Assembly: GCA_016788115.1 (NCBI GenBank) | Contig: JAEURR010000008.1 | Span: forward strand, 186,001-250,000 | Source: Chthonomonas sp. | GTDB lineage: Bacteria; Armatimonadota; Fimbriimonadia; Fimbriimonadales; Fimbriimonadaceae | DNA length: 64,000 bases | Reading direction: 5' to 3' | Part shown: positions 50,455 to 58,921 of the stretch, in pieces | Layout: each line of letters opens with the position of its first letter | How positions within the stretch are numbered: the first letter of the stretch is position 1 | The notes under the pieces: generated by a model | Databases searched by the model: none | What the model was told of the DNA's origin: nothing | Seen by the model: only the letters and a program-made list of their open reading frames with translations | Program-made: the position numbers and the translations under genes

Positions 50455-52968
50455 TTAAGGGAGCGCCGAGATCCCACCAACACGGATGCCGTTGACCGTG
50501 TTCAAACCGCGCACCTTGACCGAGACGATCTTCTTGTCGCTCTGCAACGTGACCGCGCTGTAGCCCTGTTGCCTTGGCAAGCGCGCAGTCCCGGCAGGGT
50601 CTGAGCCCGCACGTACATCAAGCAAGTACTTCAGTCGCGTTGTCCTCGTTGAGCCGTCCGCGCAAGTGAAGATGATCTCGGCAGCGTCCTCCAGGCGGTT
50701 CAGGCGGTTTTCTGTCTGGATGGCGAGTCCTACTCGGCTGACGCCTTTGGCGGGCAGCTCAAAGACCAGCTCGCGTGGTCGCTTTGCACCTTGCTCGGTG
50801 AGTTCGTTCGTAGTCGAGACAGGCTCGATCAAGTCGAACATCCACGGGCCGATCTGCACGGGCTTGCCGCCCAGCGAATCGCCGAACTGCATCCCGGAGA
50901 CCGATTTCGTTGGAGACGCCGGAGCGAAGTACCGCTCGTACAGCGCGGTCAGCGGATCGTATCCAAGCTGCTTCGGCCCTTCCGTCCTGCCCGTCCACGC
51001 GTAGTCTCCCGCGACGATGAACGCAGCGTACTGTTCGGGGTTCTCGACCAACGCGCGCTCCTCGCTGAAGTACCCACTCCATGTGGTCTGCAAGTACCCT
51101 CCACCGACCTTTGCCGCGGCCTGAGCGAACCCAATGATGTTGCCAAGACGGTTCCAGCCCGAGGCAATCGGAAACTGCCCATTCTTCTTGAAGATCTCCA
51201 GCGAAGTGTAAATGCGCGGGTCCGGGTTGTCGATGTAATGCCAGTCGGTCACCATCGCACCCTTGGGAATCACCTGACGCCGCGCCATGGCCTCTTCCTT
51301 GTTGTAACCCAGGGCTGCATCGGGCGCCTCACCCGGTGCTAAGCACTTGTCACCCCACAGCATCATCGGAACGTTATGTCGCTTGGCGATATCGCCCAGC
51401 ATGGGGATTTGAATACGCCACAGCTCGGTTACCAACTTTTGGTCGCCAGGAAATCCGCGCATATCCACCTCATCGAGCCCAAAGTGCAGGGCACTCGGCT
51501 TCAGCAGCTCGACGACCTCGTCCCATAGCTTGTTCAGGATCGGTGCAACACCTGGTTTGCGCGGGTCCACCGAATAGGGGATTGAGCGGTTGAATGCGAG
51601 GTCCAGGTTCTGTCCATTGGCGAAGAACCACTCCATGTGGCCAAAACTCTGGATAAGCGGGATCGGATCGATCCCCTGGCTGCGGTACATGGCGAACAGC
51701 TTCTGGAGGTCTTCCAGATTCATCGAGTTGGCGTGGTAGATGCCCGGCAGCGATTTCCACCGCGCTTGCTCGGCCTGCAGCACCATCTTGTTGTAGCCCA
51801 GCGGTCCCAAGACCCGCTGGTGAAACTTCGTCTGAAAATCGAGAGCGTTTGGGCCGACGAAGAGGTGCGCCCCGCGCCACGAAAGTGTCGGCCAATCGGT
51901 GATGGTGGCTTGCACAAGCGTCACCGCCCCGTCGTTCACCCGGATGAGCTGGCCCAGCTGAGTCAACCCCATACGCAAGCCGATCGCATCTTTGCCCGTG
52001 ACCTTGATGGGCCTACCTACCGCCACCGTATAACCATTCTCCGGCACGTTGAGTTTCGGATCGACCTTCGCAACAATTGCGCTCTCAGGGAACGTGGCGT
52101 CCGCGAACCGCTGCATCACCAGCTTCACCGCCTCGCTTGCATCCTTGCGCGGCTTCGGGTCAAGGGAAATCCGGAACATCGCTGGCGACATGATCGACTC
52201 CCGTGGAGCCGGGATGACTGCCGTGAGCCGGGTCGGCGATAGCACCGTGCCAGTGCGAGGCTTCAGCTTGATCGTCTCGGAGGCCGGGGCGCTCGCGGCC
52301 ATTTTGCTGATCGTCATGGAGACCTTGATCGTCACAGAGCCCTGCGGAGGGATGGTCAATCGGTTGTGCCCGAGCCACAAGAGCTCCCGATCGCGCGCGA
52401 AATCTTGCTGGTAGTTGCGAGCATCGAAGAGCGTGAGCGGAGCGTCCGGGCTCGAAGCCGAGACTTCGGCAATCCGCCCCTTCATCGTGACGGACGACGA
52501 GTCGGGACCAAGTGAATTGTCCTTTGGATCGTTCGTTGGTCGTGGTGACTCTCCCAAAACCTTGGAGCTGCCATCGGAGAACCGGATCTCTCCGCCCTTG
52601 AAAGCCGTCGCCCACAGGCAGCCGACCGTGTTCTCGACGTTTGCAGGCTCAGTGCCGCGCCAGCCAAAGGTATAGGTCGCATCCACACCCGAAGCGGTAC
52701 GCACGAAGCGCATCATGCCGTGCGCGAGCCGATCAGGTCCCGTGAACACGACGGTGAGGTCGCCATTCGCATCGCGCGTTACGGTCTGGGGGTTCCAGTT
52801 CGAGCTGTAGAGGCCCTTCTCCCAGTTTCCTTTGTAGTACTGAAAGAACCCGCCACGGACGATCTCAACGCCTCCCACCGTCACGAAAAGCCCACGTGTG
52901 CTCTCGTATCGCATGTCAATCGGGCTCGCATTCATGGCCAGGGTACAGAGGATCGGAATCAAATTCAT
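50455..52968 (-). CDS. glycoside hydrolase family 20-like enzyme (beta-hexosaminidase type)
   Basis: 837 residues with a short possible signal (MNLIPILCTLAMNASP). An N-terminal beta domain (about 20-230), a GH20b-like alpha/beta domain (about 270-370; GYTVAVGRPIKVTGKDAIGLRMGLTQLGQLIR), then a TIM barrel beginning TDWPTLSWRGAHLFVG and containing LIQSFGHMEWFF and ALHFGLDEVD, where H-F-G-L-D-E (495-500) matches the GH20 catalytic H-x-G-x-D-E. GH20 enzymes remove terminal beta-GlcNAc or GalNAc from glycans. AGGAG 5 bases before the ATG is a good ribosome-binding site. Divergent from the amidase gene, 57 bases apart, which suggests a shared cell-wall or glycan role (inference). Confidence 0.85.
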   Translation of the reverse strand: MNLIPILCTLAMNASPIDMRYESTRGLFVTVGGVEIVRGGFFQYYKGNWEKGLYSSNWNPQTVTRDANGDLTVVFTGPDRLAHGMMRFVRTASGVDATYTFGWRGTEPANVENTVGCLWATAFKGGEIRFSDGSSKVLGESPRPTNDPKDNSLGPDSSSVTMKGRIAEVSASSPDAPLTLFDARNYQQDFARDRELLWLGHNRLTIPPQGSVTIKVSMTISKMAASAPASETIKLKPRTGTVLSPTRLTAVIPAPRESIMSPAMFRISLDPKPRKDASEAVKLVMQRFADATFPESAIVAKVDPKLNVPENGYTVAVGRPIKVTGKDAIGLRMGLTQLGQLIRVNDGAVTLVQATITDWPTLSWRGAHLFVGPNALDFQTKFHQRVLGPLGYNKMVLQAEQARWKSLPGIYHANSMNLEDLQKLFAMYRSQGIDPIPLIQSFGHMEWFFANGQNLDLAFNRSIPYSVDPRKPGVAPILNKLWDEVVELLKPSALHFGLDEVDMRGFPGDQKLVTELWRIQIPMLGDIAKRHNVPMMLWGDKCLAPGEAPDAALGYNKEEAMARRQVIPKGAMVTDWHYIDNPDPRIYTSLEIFKKNGQFPIASGWNRLGNIIGFAQAAAKVGGGYLQTTWSGYFSEERALVENPEQYAAFIVAGDYAWTGRTEGPKQLGYDPLTALYERYFAPASPTKSVSGMQFGDSLGGKPVQIGPWMFDLIEPVSTTNELTEQGAKRPRELVFELPAKGVSRVGLAIQTENRLNRLEDAAEIIFTCADGSTRTTRLKYLLDVRAGSDPAGTARLPRQQGYSAVTLQSDKKIVSVKVRGLNTVNGIRVGGISALP

Positions 52969-53012
52969 AAACTCTCCTATCTTCGCATGTTACGAAGCCG
53001 GAATTCCCGTCT

Positions 53013-53018
53013 TATAAT
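53013..53018 (+). promoter_or_regulatory. -10 box (TATAAT) for the amidase gene, leaderless arrangement
   Basis: A perfect TATAAT is followed by GATAACG and then the ATG at 53026. Seven bases between box and start leave no room for a leader or ribosome-binding site. The expected -35 position reads TTACGA, a weak match. Confidence 0.6.
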
Positions 53019-53025
53019 GATAACG

Positions 53026-54330
53026 ATGCGGAATCTCCCACGAGTCCTTTTAGGTGCTGTCTTGGCTGGCACAGCATTGCCAAGTTTTGCGCAACCGGAT
53101 TACAGTGGTGCCCTCTGGAACCAAGCGAACACGGGAAACTTCACGGTCAGCAACCGCACGACCACGTATCCGATCCTCTACGTTGTCTGCCACATTATGG
53201 AAGGCACCTACGCGGGGTCGATCAGTTGGTTCAAGAACGCCGCATCGAACGTCAGCGCCCACTACCTCATCCGCAGCAGTGACGGTCAAATCACCCAGAT
53301 GGTCCGCGAGAAGGACATTGCCTACCACGCGGGCGTGTGGACTTACAATACGCAGTCAATCGGCATCGAGCACGAGGCGTTCAGCAACCAACCTCAGTGG
53401 TACACCTCGACCCTGTACCAGAGCTCCGCGCGTCTGACCCGGTACCTAACGAGCAAGTACGGCATCGCCCGCGATCGCACCAAGATTATCGGCCACAAGG
53501 AGACCGGTGCCGCTACCAGTTGTCCCGGCCCAAACTGGGACTGGAACATCTACATGCCGCTCGTGCAGAACAATGCGACGTTTGTGGATTCCACAGTTCC
53601 CGGGTACATCAGCGCAGGCCAGAACTTCGATGTGGTGATGCGATTTGTCAATGCTGGGACCGACGCGTGGACACAGTCTTCTTCGGACCCCGTTCAGTTG
53701 GGAACCGCGTCGGCGAGCCCCTACTTCGTCCCCGGCAACTGGCTCTCATCGACGCGTGCCGCCGGAGTCTTTGCCGATACACCTGCGGGCGGGACGGCGG
53801 AGTTTAAGTTCCAAATGAAAGCTCCCACTACTCTGGGCAGTTACAGTGAGGTGTTCCAGCTTTACCGCAGCAGCATCGAAGCGTTTGGACCCACGGTCAC
53901 CCTCAACTTCAACGTGGGCACCGTCGACACGGTGCTGGACAACACGAGCCCAAACTTCACCGCAACCGGAAGCTGGGCGACCGGCACCACTGCTCCCGGT
54001 AAGTACGGAGCGAACTACCTCTTCAGCACAGTCACCAAGAAGACCAGCGCGGTCGCAAACTGGTTCTTGAACGTGCCTACGAGCGGGTCGTACGACGTTT
54101 ACGGCTGGTGGCCCGAAGGAGCGAACAGAAGTCCGCTAGCGCTCTATCAGATGGACTCGGTCCGGGATGGGACGGTGAACGCCATCGTCAACCAAATGAC
54201 CGACGGCGGTAAATGGAATCTGCTGGGTCGTGTCAGGTTGCGCCAGGGCACTGGCAACGTCAGGCTGCAGGCTTATTCGGGCAACGGTGTCGTCGTGGCG
54301 GACGCGATCAGAGTTGTCGGACCGTTCTAG
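53026..54330 (+). CDS. secreted N-acetylmuramoyl-L-alanine amidase with NBR1-like and Golvesin-like domains
   Basis: Cleaves the amide bond between muramic acid and the stem peptide in peptidoglycan. 434 residues: signal peptide MRNLPRVLLGAVLAGTALPSFAQ; an amidase_2 domain (about 30-185) with VVCHIMEG, SAHYLIRSSDGQITQMVREKDIAYHAG, IGIEHEAF and HKETGAATSCPGPNWDW, i.e. the zinc-binding His and Cys positions; an Ig-like domain (about 190-300, GQNFDVVMRFVNAGTDAW) of the NBR1 type; and a C-terminal Golvesin-like domain (about 310-434, SGSYDVYGWWPEGANR and GNGVVVADAIRVVG). The start is fixed by the signal peptide and the TATAAT box. Confidence 0.88.
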   Translation: MRNLPRVLLGAVLAGTALPSFAQPDYSGALWNQANTGNFTVSNRTTTYPILYVVCHIMEGTYAGSISWFKNAASNVSAHYLIRSSDGQITQMVREKDIAYHAGVWTYNTQSIGIEHEAFSNQPQWYTSTLYQSSARLTRYLTSKYGIARDRTKIIGHKETGAATSCPGPNWDWNIYMPLVQNNATFVDSTVPGYISAGQNFDVVMRFVNAGTDAWTQSSSDPVQLGTASASPYFVPGNWLSSTRAAGVFADTPAGGTAEFKFQMKAPTTLGSYSEVFQLYRSSIEAFGPTVTLNFNVGTVDTVLDNTSPNFTATGSWATGTTAPGKYGANYLFSTVTKKTSAVANWFLNVPTSGSYDVYGWWPEGANRSPLALYQMDSVRDGTVNAIVNQMTDGGKWNLLGRVRLRQGTGNVRLQAYSGNGVVVADAIRVVGPF

Positions 54331-55930
54331 GCTCGAAATCGGGCTGATCTGTGCATCGTTATGCATGGTGGGTCATGCGCAGTTACCGTCCACGGGGGCC
54401 TTCGCTGACCCTGTCTCGGTGCGTGCTGATCGAAAGCTTGTCCGAGAAGTGGTTGAGGAGCTCTGGCCCGCCGGTGGCCCGACATTGCGCATTGCCAAGG
54501 AGCTTTCAGAGCGGAAGCTGATCGCCTTGATCCGAGGGCGGCCCACAGGCGAAGCCCTGAACCGGATCGCCGAAACCCTGGGCCTGAGGTGGGTTCAACT
54601 TGACGACGCCTATGAACTGAGGGAGGACCCGCGACAGCGTGCTCTTGCATTCGCAGCGGTGCGTGCCGCTGAAACTGAACGCCGCACCGACTGGTCCGAG
54701 CAGTTGGCGATCCTACGCAAGCTCGCCGGGCGTCCCCACCAGGAGATTCTCGCCGAGGCCAAGCAACTTCGCGAACGCCTCGAGACGCTGAACCGTGACA
54801 AGCCACCTCACTGGACCGAGGAAGTTCCGGCCCTGGCGAGTCAACTCGCGCAGATAGAGCCCGCGCTCTCGCCAGAAGGAAACCTCTTCAGCCGCGCCCT
54901 CAGTGCGGCTTCGGACCGGCTCCGGAGTTCAGCCTCCTTCCAAATCCCACTAGACGACGATGGGGGCCAAGCGGTGTTCAGGTACATCCCGGAGCTTGAC
55001 GAGGTGCAAGTGATGATCAGCGCCAGAGGGCTGCGGTTCAGCCGATCACTTTCCGGATCAGATGCTCTTCTTGGCGAAACCGAGTGGGACGTCGCGGCAC
55101 GTGCTTGGGGCGGCGACCTTTGGACCAGTAAGCTCTCGATGGATCGGTGGCATCCATCCGGTCCAATCCGATCCGCGTTCGAATTCTGGGATCTAGTCCA
55201 GCAGGCGGCGGATCGGGATGTCATCATCGAAGCGTTTCAGACTCCCTTTTTCGACGACGGCGCGGGACGTCCCGAGCGCGCTGAGCAATGGCTCCGGCAG
55301 ATCTGTGTTGCCGAGCGCCTTGACGACGGCTGGCTTCTGGCACGTCCCCGTCGCGCACCGCAGCTACGAGGCACGGACCCGCCTGAGTTAGCGCTTCGAA
55401 CTTTGCTAGCGGATACCACGGCCAACTTGGACACCGCGGCGTGGTTTCTCAGCCAACTCAACCCCCGGCAGGTAGCAAGGCTTGAGGCCGGGACTGTCCA
55501 CTTACCGTTCTCGACTGCCGAAGCAGCCGCATTTGCACCCATCGCCGCGGTTTGGACGAAGCTAACGCCCGAGCAGAAGCAAATCTTGCTCTCCAGGCAG
55601 CCACTCGCTGCCACCCGACTTTCGGACGGCGCACGTACTGCCTTATACCGGGCCTTAGAACAAGAGCTGTTCCGAAGCTATAGTCGGCTGGAAGCCTTCG
55701 AGCAAACGTTTCGACGGCAACCCGAGCTGCTCACGCTATTCCTAGACACCGACACCATGGCAGCGACAACGGTTCAGGATGGGCCTACGGACGTGACCTC
55801 CACCCCTGACCAAATCGCGAACCCCAATCAGGCCAGTGGTCGTACGGTGCGAAAGTACTCCTTGTACGTCGGTACCCAGGTCAAGGACTCCGCGTCCTTC
55901 ACGCTGACGCTCGGCGCTAAGCCTCGATGA
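54314..55930 (+). CDS. secreted protein with STN-like N-terminal domain, unknown function
   Basis: About 538 residues if it starts at the TTG at 54314, which gives a signal peptide (SRLEIGLICASLCMVGHAQ); the next ATG, 54365, would cut that in half. Bases 54314-54330 overlap the amidase stop. The first mature about 75 residues (DPVSVRADRKLVREVVEELWPAGGPTLRIAKELSERKLIALIRGRPTGEALNRIAETLGLRWVQLDDAYELR) resemble an STN domain. A helical, Arg/Glu-rich middle and a C-terminal beta segment (TVRKYSLYVGTQVKDSASFTLTLG) follow. Function unknown. The layout matches 27047-29365. It overlaps the convergent mqnC by 14 bases. Confidence 0.7.
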   Translation: MSDRSRLEIGLICASLCMVGHAQLPSTGAFADPVSVRADRKLVREVVEELWPAGGPTLRIAKELSERKLIALIRGRPTGEALNRIAETLGLRWVQLDDAYELREDPRQRALAFAAVRAAETERRTDWSEQLAILRKLAGRPHQEILAEAKQLRERLETLNRDKPPHWTEEVPALASQLAQIEPALSPEGNLFSRALSAASDRLRSSASFQIPLDDDGGQAVFRYIPELDEVQVMISARGLRFSRSLSGSDALLGETEWDVAARAWGGDLWTSKLSMDRWHPSGPIRSAFEFWDLVQQAADRDVIIEAFQTPFFDDGAGRPERAEQWLRQICVAERLDDGWLLARPRRAPQLRGTDPPELALRTLLADTTANLDTAAWFLSQLNPRQVARLEAGTVHLPFSTAEAAAFAPIAAVWTKLTPEQKQILLSRQPLAATRLSDGARTALYRALEQELFRSYSRLEAFEQTFRRQPELLTLFLDTDTMAATTVQDGPTDVTSTPDQIANPNQASGRTVRKYSLYVGTQVKDSASFTLTLGAKPR

Positions 55931-57005
55931 GTTCGTACCGGGTGTTGCGGCGGTGCGGCTTGTAGCCCGCATCGGCGATGACCCGGCAGAATTCCTCCTC
56001 ATTCAGAATGAACTTGCTGCCCGCTGCGCTCACCACATTCTCTTCAATCATGATCGAGCCAAAATCGTTCGCCCCGTATCCCAGGGCCAACTGCGCGATC
56101 TTGGGCCCTTGAGTCAGGATCGATACCTGCAGGTTCGGGATGTTGTCCAAGAATATACGCGCGACGGCGACGGTTCGCAGGTAATCGAACCCGCTCGCCT
56201 TGTGCAAAATCGGCAGTTGTGTGTCCTCGGGCTGGAAGTTCCACGCGATGAAGGCGCGAAACGGATTGCATTCGTCTTGCAGGTCACGAATGCGCTGCAG
56301 GTGTTCTACTCGATCGTCAAGCGTCTCGACGTGCCCGAACATCATGCTCGCGGTGCTGCGTATTCCCAGTTCCGAAGCGGCGCGCATGCACGCAAGCCAC
56401 TCATCGGTCGTGTCCTTGTACGGGGCAATGATGCCGCGGACTCGGTCCACCAGGATCTCACCGCCCGCACCCGGGATCGAATGCAAACCGGCAGCCTTGA
56501 GTCGCCCCAGCGTCTCGGAGAGCTTGAGTTTCGAAATGTGAGCAATGTAGATGATTTCTGCGGGGCTGAGTGCATGGAGGATAACTGAGGGGTACCTTTC
56601 CATGATCAAGCTGAAGATGTGCTCGTAGTAGTCAATCTTGAGCTTAGGGTTAAGGCCTCCCTGGAAGAGAATCTCAACACCGCCCTTGTCCACCGTGTCG
56701 CCCACCTTGCGCAGGATCTCGTCGTCGGTCAGAAGGTAGCCCTCGTCGTGTCCGGGAACCCGATAGAACGCACAGAATTTGCACCGGACCCAGCAGACGT
56801 TCGTGTAGTTCAAGATCCGGCCAATGACGTACGAAACCGTGTTTCCGGGCACGAGCTGCTGCCTGCGGTGGTTCGCCATCGTGGCGAGCTCGATGAGGTT
56901 CGGATGCTCGTAAAGGACCCGGGCATCCTGAGCGGTGATTCGCTCATTCGAGAAGACTTTTTCTGCGATGGCTTCGATAGCGGCAGGCGAAGCAGAGACG
57001 CTCAT
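55917..57005 (-). CDS. mqnC: cyclic dehypoxanthinyl futalosine synthase (menaquinone, futalosine pathway)
   Basis: Radical SAM enzyme that cyclises dehypoxanthinyl futalosine in the alternative menaquinone pathway. 362 residues. The cluster motif C71-x3-C75-x2-C78 sits in NYTNVCWVRCKFCAFYR. The segments GGLNPKLKIDYYEHIFSLI, SIPGAGGEILVDRVR, and QGPKIAQLALGYGANDFGSIMIEENVVSAAG are diagnostic of MqnC rather than MqnE. A TATCAT box lies 7 bases before the ATG (AGGAGG lies between, 1 base from the ATG). Other mqn genes are not in the window. Confidence 0.93.
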   Translation of the reverse strand: MSVSASPAAIEAIAEKVFSNERITAQDARVLYEHPNLIELATMANHRRQQLVPGNTVSYVIGRILNYTNVCWVRCKFCAFYRVPGHDEGYLLTDDEILRKVGDTVDKGGVEILFQGGLNPKLKIDYYEHIFSLIMERYPSVILHALSPAEIIYIAHISKLKLSETLGRLKAAGLHSIPGAGGEILVDRVRGIIAPYKDTTDEWLACMRAASELGIRSTASMMFGHVETLDDRVEHLQRIRDLQDECNPFRAFIAWNFQPEDTQLPILHKASGFDYLRTVAVARIFLDNIPNLQVSILTQGPKIAQLALGYGANDFGSIMIEENVVSAAGSKFILNEEEFCRVIADAGYKPHRRNTRYELIEA

Positions 57006-57011
57006 GCCTCC

Positions 57012-57017
57012 TATGAT
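57012..57017 (-). promoter_or_regulatory. -10 box (TATCAT) for mqnC
   Basis: On the minus strand TATCAT is followed by AGGAGGC and the ATG at 57005. The AGGAGG is too close to the ATG (1 base) to act normally, so either it is fortuitous or the box is not used. Confidence 0.4.
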
Positions 57018-57080
57018 ACCTACGAACTTTCACTCGCGGCTGAAATAATGAACCTAGTAGACTTTTTTCTACCTCTTCTC

Positions 57081-57109
57081 TTGACATGGCCCCGATGCCC
57101 GGATATTAT
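57081..57109 (+). promoter_or_regulatory. consensus sigma-70 promoter, TTGACA-17-TATTAT, leaderless start
   Basis: TTGACA (57081-57086), exactly 17 bases, then TATTAT (57104-57109). The start codon ATG at 57116 follows 6 bases after the -10, so transcription should begin on the A of the ATG. It is the best-formed promoter in the window. Confidence 0.8.
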
Positions 57110-57115
57110 TGCGCC

Positions 57116-57589
57116 ATGGACATCAAAGAACTCATCATTTCTCAGTCCGTGAAGAATTCGAACGAACTCTTCCATGCCGCTCGTAAAGTGCCAGCGGACA
57201 AGCTCACGTGGAGACCCCTAGACGCAGGTCGCCACGTTCTGGATCTTTGCCAGGAGTGCGCGCTGTCGCCACTGTGGTCGGTTGAGATGCTCCACTCACG
57301 CAGATGCCCCGACTTCACGCCTGAGATGATGGCGGAGTTCGAGGCGATGAAGGAGAAGCTGACAGACCTCGATGCCTGCGAAGCCGCCTGCAAGAAGAAT
57401 CTTGAAACCCTTGCCGAAGCGGTCCGTGCATTCCCCGATGCAGACTGGGGCAGCACGCTCACGCTTCCTTGGGGCGTCGAGAAGGAGTACAGCTTTGCCG
57501 CGATCGGCATGATCCACTACTGGAACGCTGTCTACCACACGGGTCAGGTCAACTACATTCAGACTCTGTACGGCGATCACAGCATGTAA
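57116..57589 (+). CDS. DinB/YfiT-like four-helix protein
   Basis: 157 residues. DinB-like proteins form a four-helix bundle that often binds a metal through three histidines and, in some members, acts as a thiol transferase. Here HVLDLCQECALSP (about 41-53), MLHSRRCPDF and IGMIHYWNAVYHTGQVNYIQTLYG (about 129-152) are in the right places; H-Y-W-N-A-V-Y-H-T-G-Q is the typical C-terminal metal-binding segment. Three cysteines in the middle are notable. It is divergent from mqnC and convergent with rpsD. A second family member lies at 58379-58849. Confidence 0.8.
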   Translation: MDIKELIISQSVKNSNELFHAARKVPADKLTWRPLDAGRHVLDLCQECALSPLWSVEMLHSRRCPDFTPEMMAEFEAMKEKLTDLDACEAACKKNLETLAEAVRAFPDADWGSTLTLPWGVEKEYSFAAIGMIHYWNAVYHTGQVNYIQTLYGDHSM

Positions 57590-57594
57590 AACAA

Positions 57595-57629
57595 ATGCAG
57601 GGTCGATCCGATATGGATCGACCCTGCAT
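57595..57629. terminator. perfect bidirectional terminator hairpin
   Basis: ATGCAGGGTCGATCC and GGATCGACCCTGCAT pair over 15 bp without mismatch around a GATAT loop. It lies in the 56-base gap between the convergent DinB and rpsD genes. T-rich sequence (ATCTTTCTCC) follows on the plus strand and TTTGTTTTAC on the minus strand. Confidence 0.85.
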
Positions 57630-57645
57630 GATCTTTCTCCCGCTC

Positions 57646-58254
57646 TTAGCGAGCGTAGAATTCGACCACTGCCTGCTCGTTAAAGAAGTTCGGGAAGTCT
57701 TCCCGCTCCGGAAGAGCAATGATCTTGCCGGCCATGCTGGCGACGTCTACTTCGATGTAGGCCGGTACCGGCGCACCTTCGTAGTGATTCATCTTGGCGA
57801 TGCCGGTGCTGCTCTCTCGCGAGCGCACTCCGATGACGTCCCCCACCCGGCAGGTGTAGCTGGGGATGTTCACGATGCTGCCGTTGACGGTCACGTGTCG
57901 GTGCACCACCATCTGTCGAGCCTGGAAAATCGACTTGGCGTAGCCCAATCGGTAGACGACGGTCGCCAGTCGAAGCTCAAGGAGCCGCAAAAAGTTGAGG
58001 GAGCTGTTTCCGTGCATGCGCTGGGCGCGATCAAATGTGCGGCGAAACTGCTTTTCCATCACGTGATAGTGACGGCGAATGACCTGCTTGGCCAAAAGCT
58101 GCTCACCATACTCGCTGGTGCGGCGGTCGCGCATGTTCGGACCGTGCTGGCCAGCCGGGTAGGGCCGCTTAGCGCTCGGGCACTTTGCTTTGCCCCAGAT
58201 GTTAAAGCCGACGCGTCGGCAAATGTCTGTTTTTCTTCCTCGATACGTTGCCAT
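57646..58254 (-). CDS. rpsD: 30S ribosomal protein S4
   Basis: Primary 16S rRNA-binding protein, 202 residues from the ATG at 58254 (MATYRGRKTDICRRVGFNIWG). The S4 domain (about 93-155) has LELRLATVVYRLGYAKSIFQARQMVVHRHVTVNGSIVNIPSYTCRVGD. It stands alone, not in the usual rpsM-rpsK-rpsD-rpoA cluster. The N-terminal zinc-binding CxxC-type site is not intact: only single Cys residues (ICRR, KCPS) are seen. A TATACT box at 58367-58372 gives a roughly 105-base leader holding a perfect hairpin, a likely place for S4 autoregulation. Confidence 0.96.
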   Translation of the reverse strand: MATYRGRKTDICRRVGFNIWGKAKCPSAKRPYPAGQHGPNMRDRRTSEYGEQLLAKQVIRRHYHVMEKQFRRTFDRAQRMHGNSSLNFLRLLELRLATVVYRLGYAKSIFQARQMVVHRHVTVNGSIVNIPSYTCRVGDVIGVRSRESSTGIAKMNHYEGAPVPAYIEVDVASMAGKIIALPEREDFPNFFNEQAVVEFYAR

Positions 58255-58263
58255 GATTTTTTT

Positions 58264-58311
58264 CTGAACTTCTGGTTCCCTTCGTTTCCTTCTGTGCACC
58301 GGGAAGTTCAG
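58264..58311 (-). promoter_or_regulatory. candidate S4 autoregulatory leader hairpin
   Basis: CTGAACTTC and GAAGTTCAG (RNA sense: 58311-58303 with 58272-58264) make a perfect 9-bp stem around a 30-base loop, ending 9 bases before the rpsD ATG. The A-rich AAAAAAATC between stem and ATG has no clear ribosome-binding site, so the hairpin could hold or expose the start. S4 is known to repress its own mRNA in other bacteria; that this does so here is inference. Confidence 0.45.
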
Positions 58312-58366
58312 GACGGTGAGCGACCCAGCAGCCAACTTTCTCGCTCGTACCGATGCACGAATCTGA

Positions 58367-58372
58367 AGTATA
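58367..58372 (-). promoter_or_regulatory. -10 box (TATACT) for rpsD
   Basis: TATACT on the minus strand just downstream of the DinB-like gene stop (58379), giving a leader of about 105 bases before rpsD. Confidence 0.5.
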
Positions 58373-58378
58373 GCACTC

Positions 58379-58849
58379 CTATTGCTGCCAATGCATCTCC
58401 ATGTCGTCGGCTTGAGCTTGGAGCAGGTTCAGTTGGCCATCGTGATAGGCCATGTGGTTCGCGCACAGCGTCGCAGCAGTCACGCCATTGACCGTGTCAC
58501 CATTCGGGAGCTCGATACCACCCCACAGCATTTCATCGGACTTGCCGCGGAGCGCATCGCAGACGCTCGCCGCAGACTCTCGAAGCTCCGCGAGCAGTGC
58601 CGACTTGGAGCGGGATTCATCCGGTGCGACGCACCACGACTCGAATGGCCAAGGACCGGGGTCTACACCAGCGAGTCTCGATGCCACCCGCCGATTGACT
58701 ACCGCGACTTCGTGCGTGAAGTCGACGGGGGCTCGGCCGTGCGGCACCGAGCCAAGCAGAATTGACTCGTCCATCGCTTCAAGATCGTCCGCGTAGCGTG
58801 CTGCGTTCGCTTCTACTTGCGATGCCAGAAATTCGGAAAGACTTCCCAT
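58379..58849 (-). CDS. DinB-like four-helix protein
   Basis: About 156 residues from the ATG at 58849 (MGSLSEFLASQVEANAARYADDL). The fold pattern of the DinB/YfiT family is visible: an N-terminal helix, FTHEVAVVNRRVASRLAGVDPG (about 44-65), and a C-terminal LCANHMAYHDGQLNLLQAQAD (about 128-148) with the two metal-binding histidines spaced H-x3-H. A TAGAAT box exactly 7 bases before this ATG supports the start over the ATG 9 bases upstream. Function unknown; distant paralogue of 57116-57589. Confidence 0.78.
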   Translation of the reverse strand: MGSLSEFLASQVEANAARYADDLEAMDESILLGSVPHGRAPVDFTHEVAVVNRRVASRLAGVDPGPWPFESWCVAPDESRSKSALLAELRESAASVCDALRGKSDEMLWGGIELPNGDTVNGVTAATLCANHMAYHDGQLNLLQAQADDMEMHWQQ

Positions 58850-58877
58850 GATCGGCATTCTAGCAGAGCCCGCACCC

Positions 58878-58907
58878 CTGACCGCGAACGAGGATTGCAA
58901 GTACACT
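58878..58907 (+). promoter_or_regulatory. putative promoter of the proline dehydrogenase gene (CTGACC-18-TACACT)
   Basis: CTGACC (58878-58883) and TACACT (58902-58907) are separated by 18 bases; the ATG follows 14 bases after the -10, so the leader would be about 8 bases. Confidence 0.4.
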
Positions 58908-58921
58908 CCTAACCCGAAGCA

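Noticed and set aside
53337-53807. Plus-strand frame of 156 codons inside the amidase gene
   Set aside because: Out-of-phase shadow; the amidase frame carries the signal peptide and active-site motifs.
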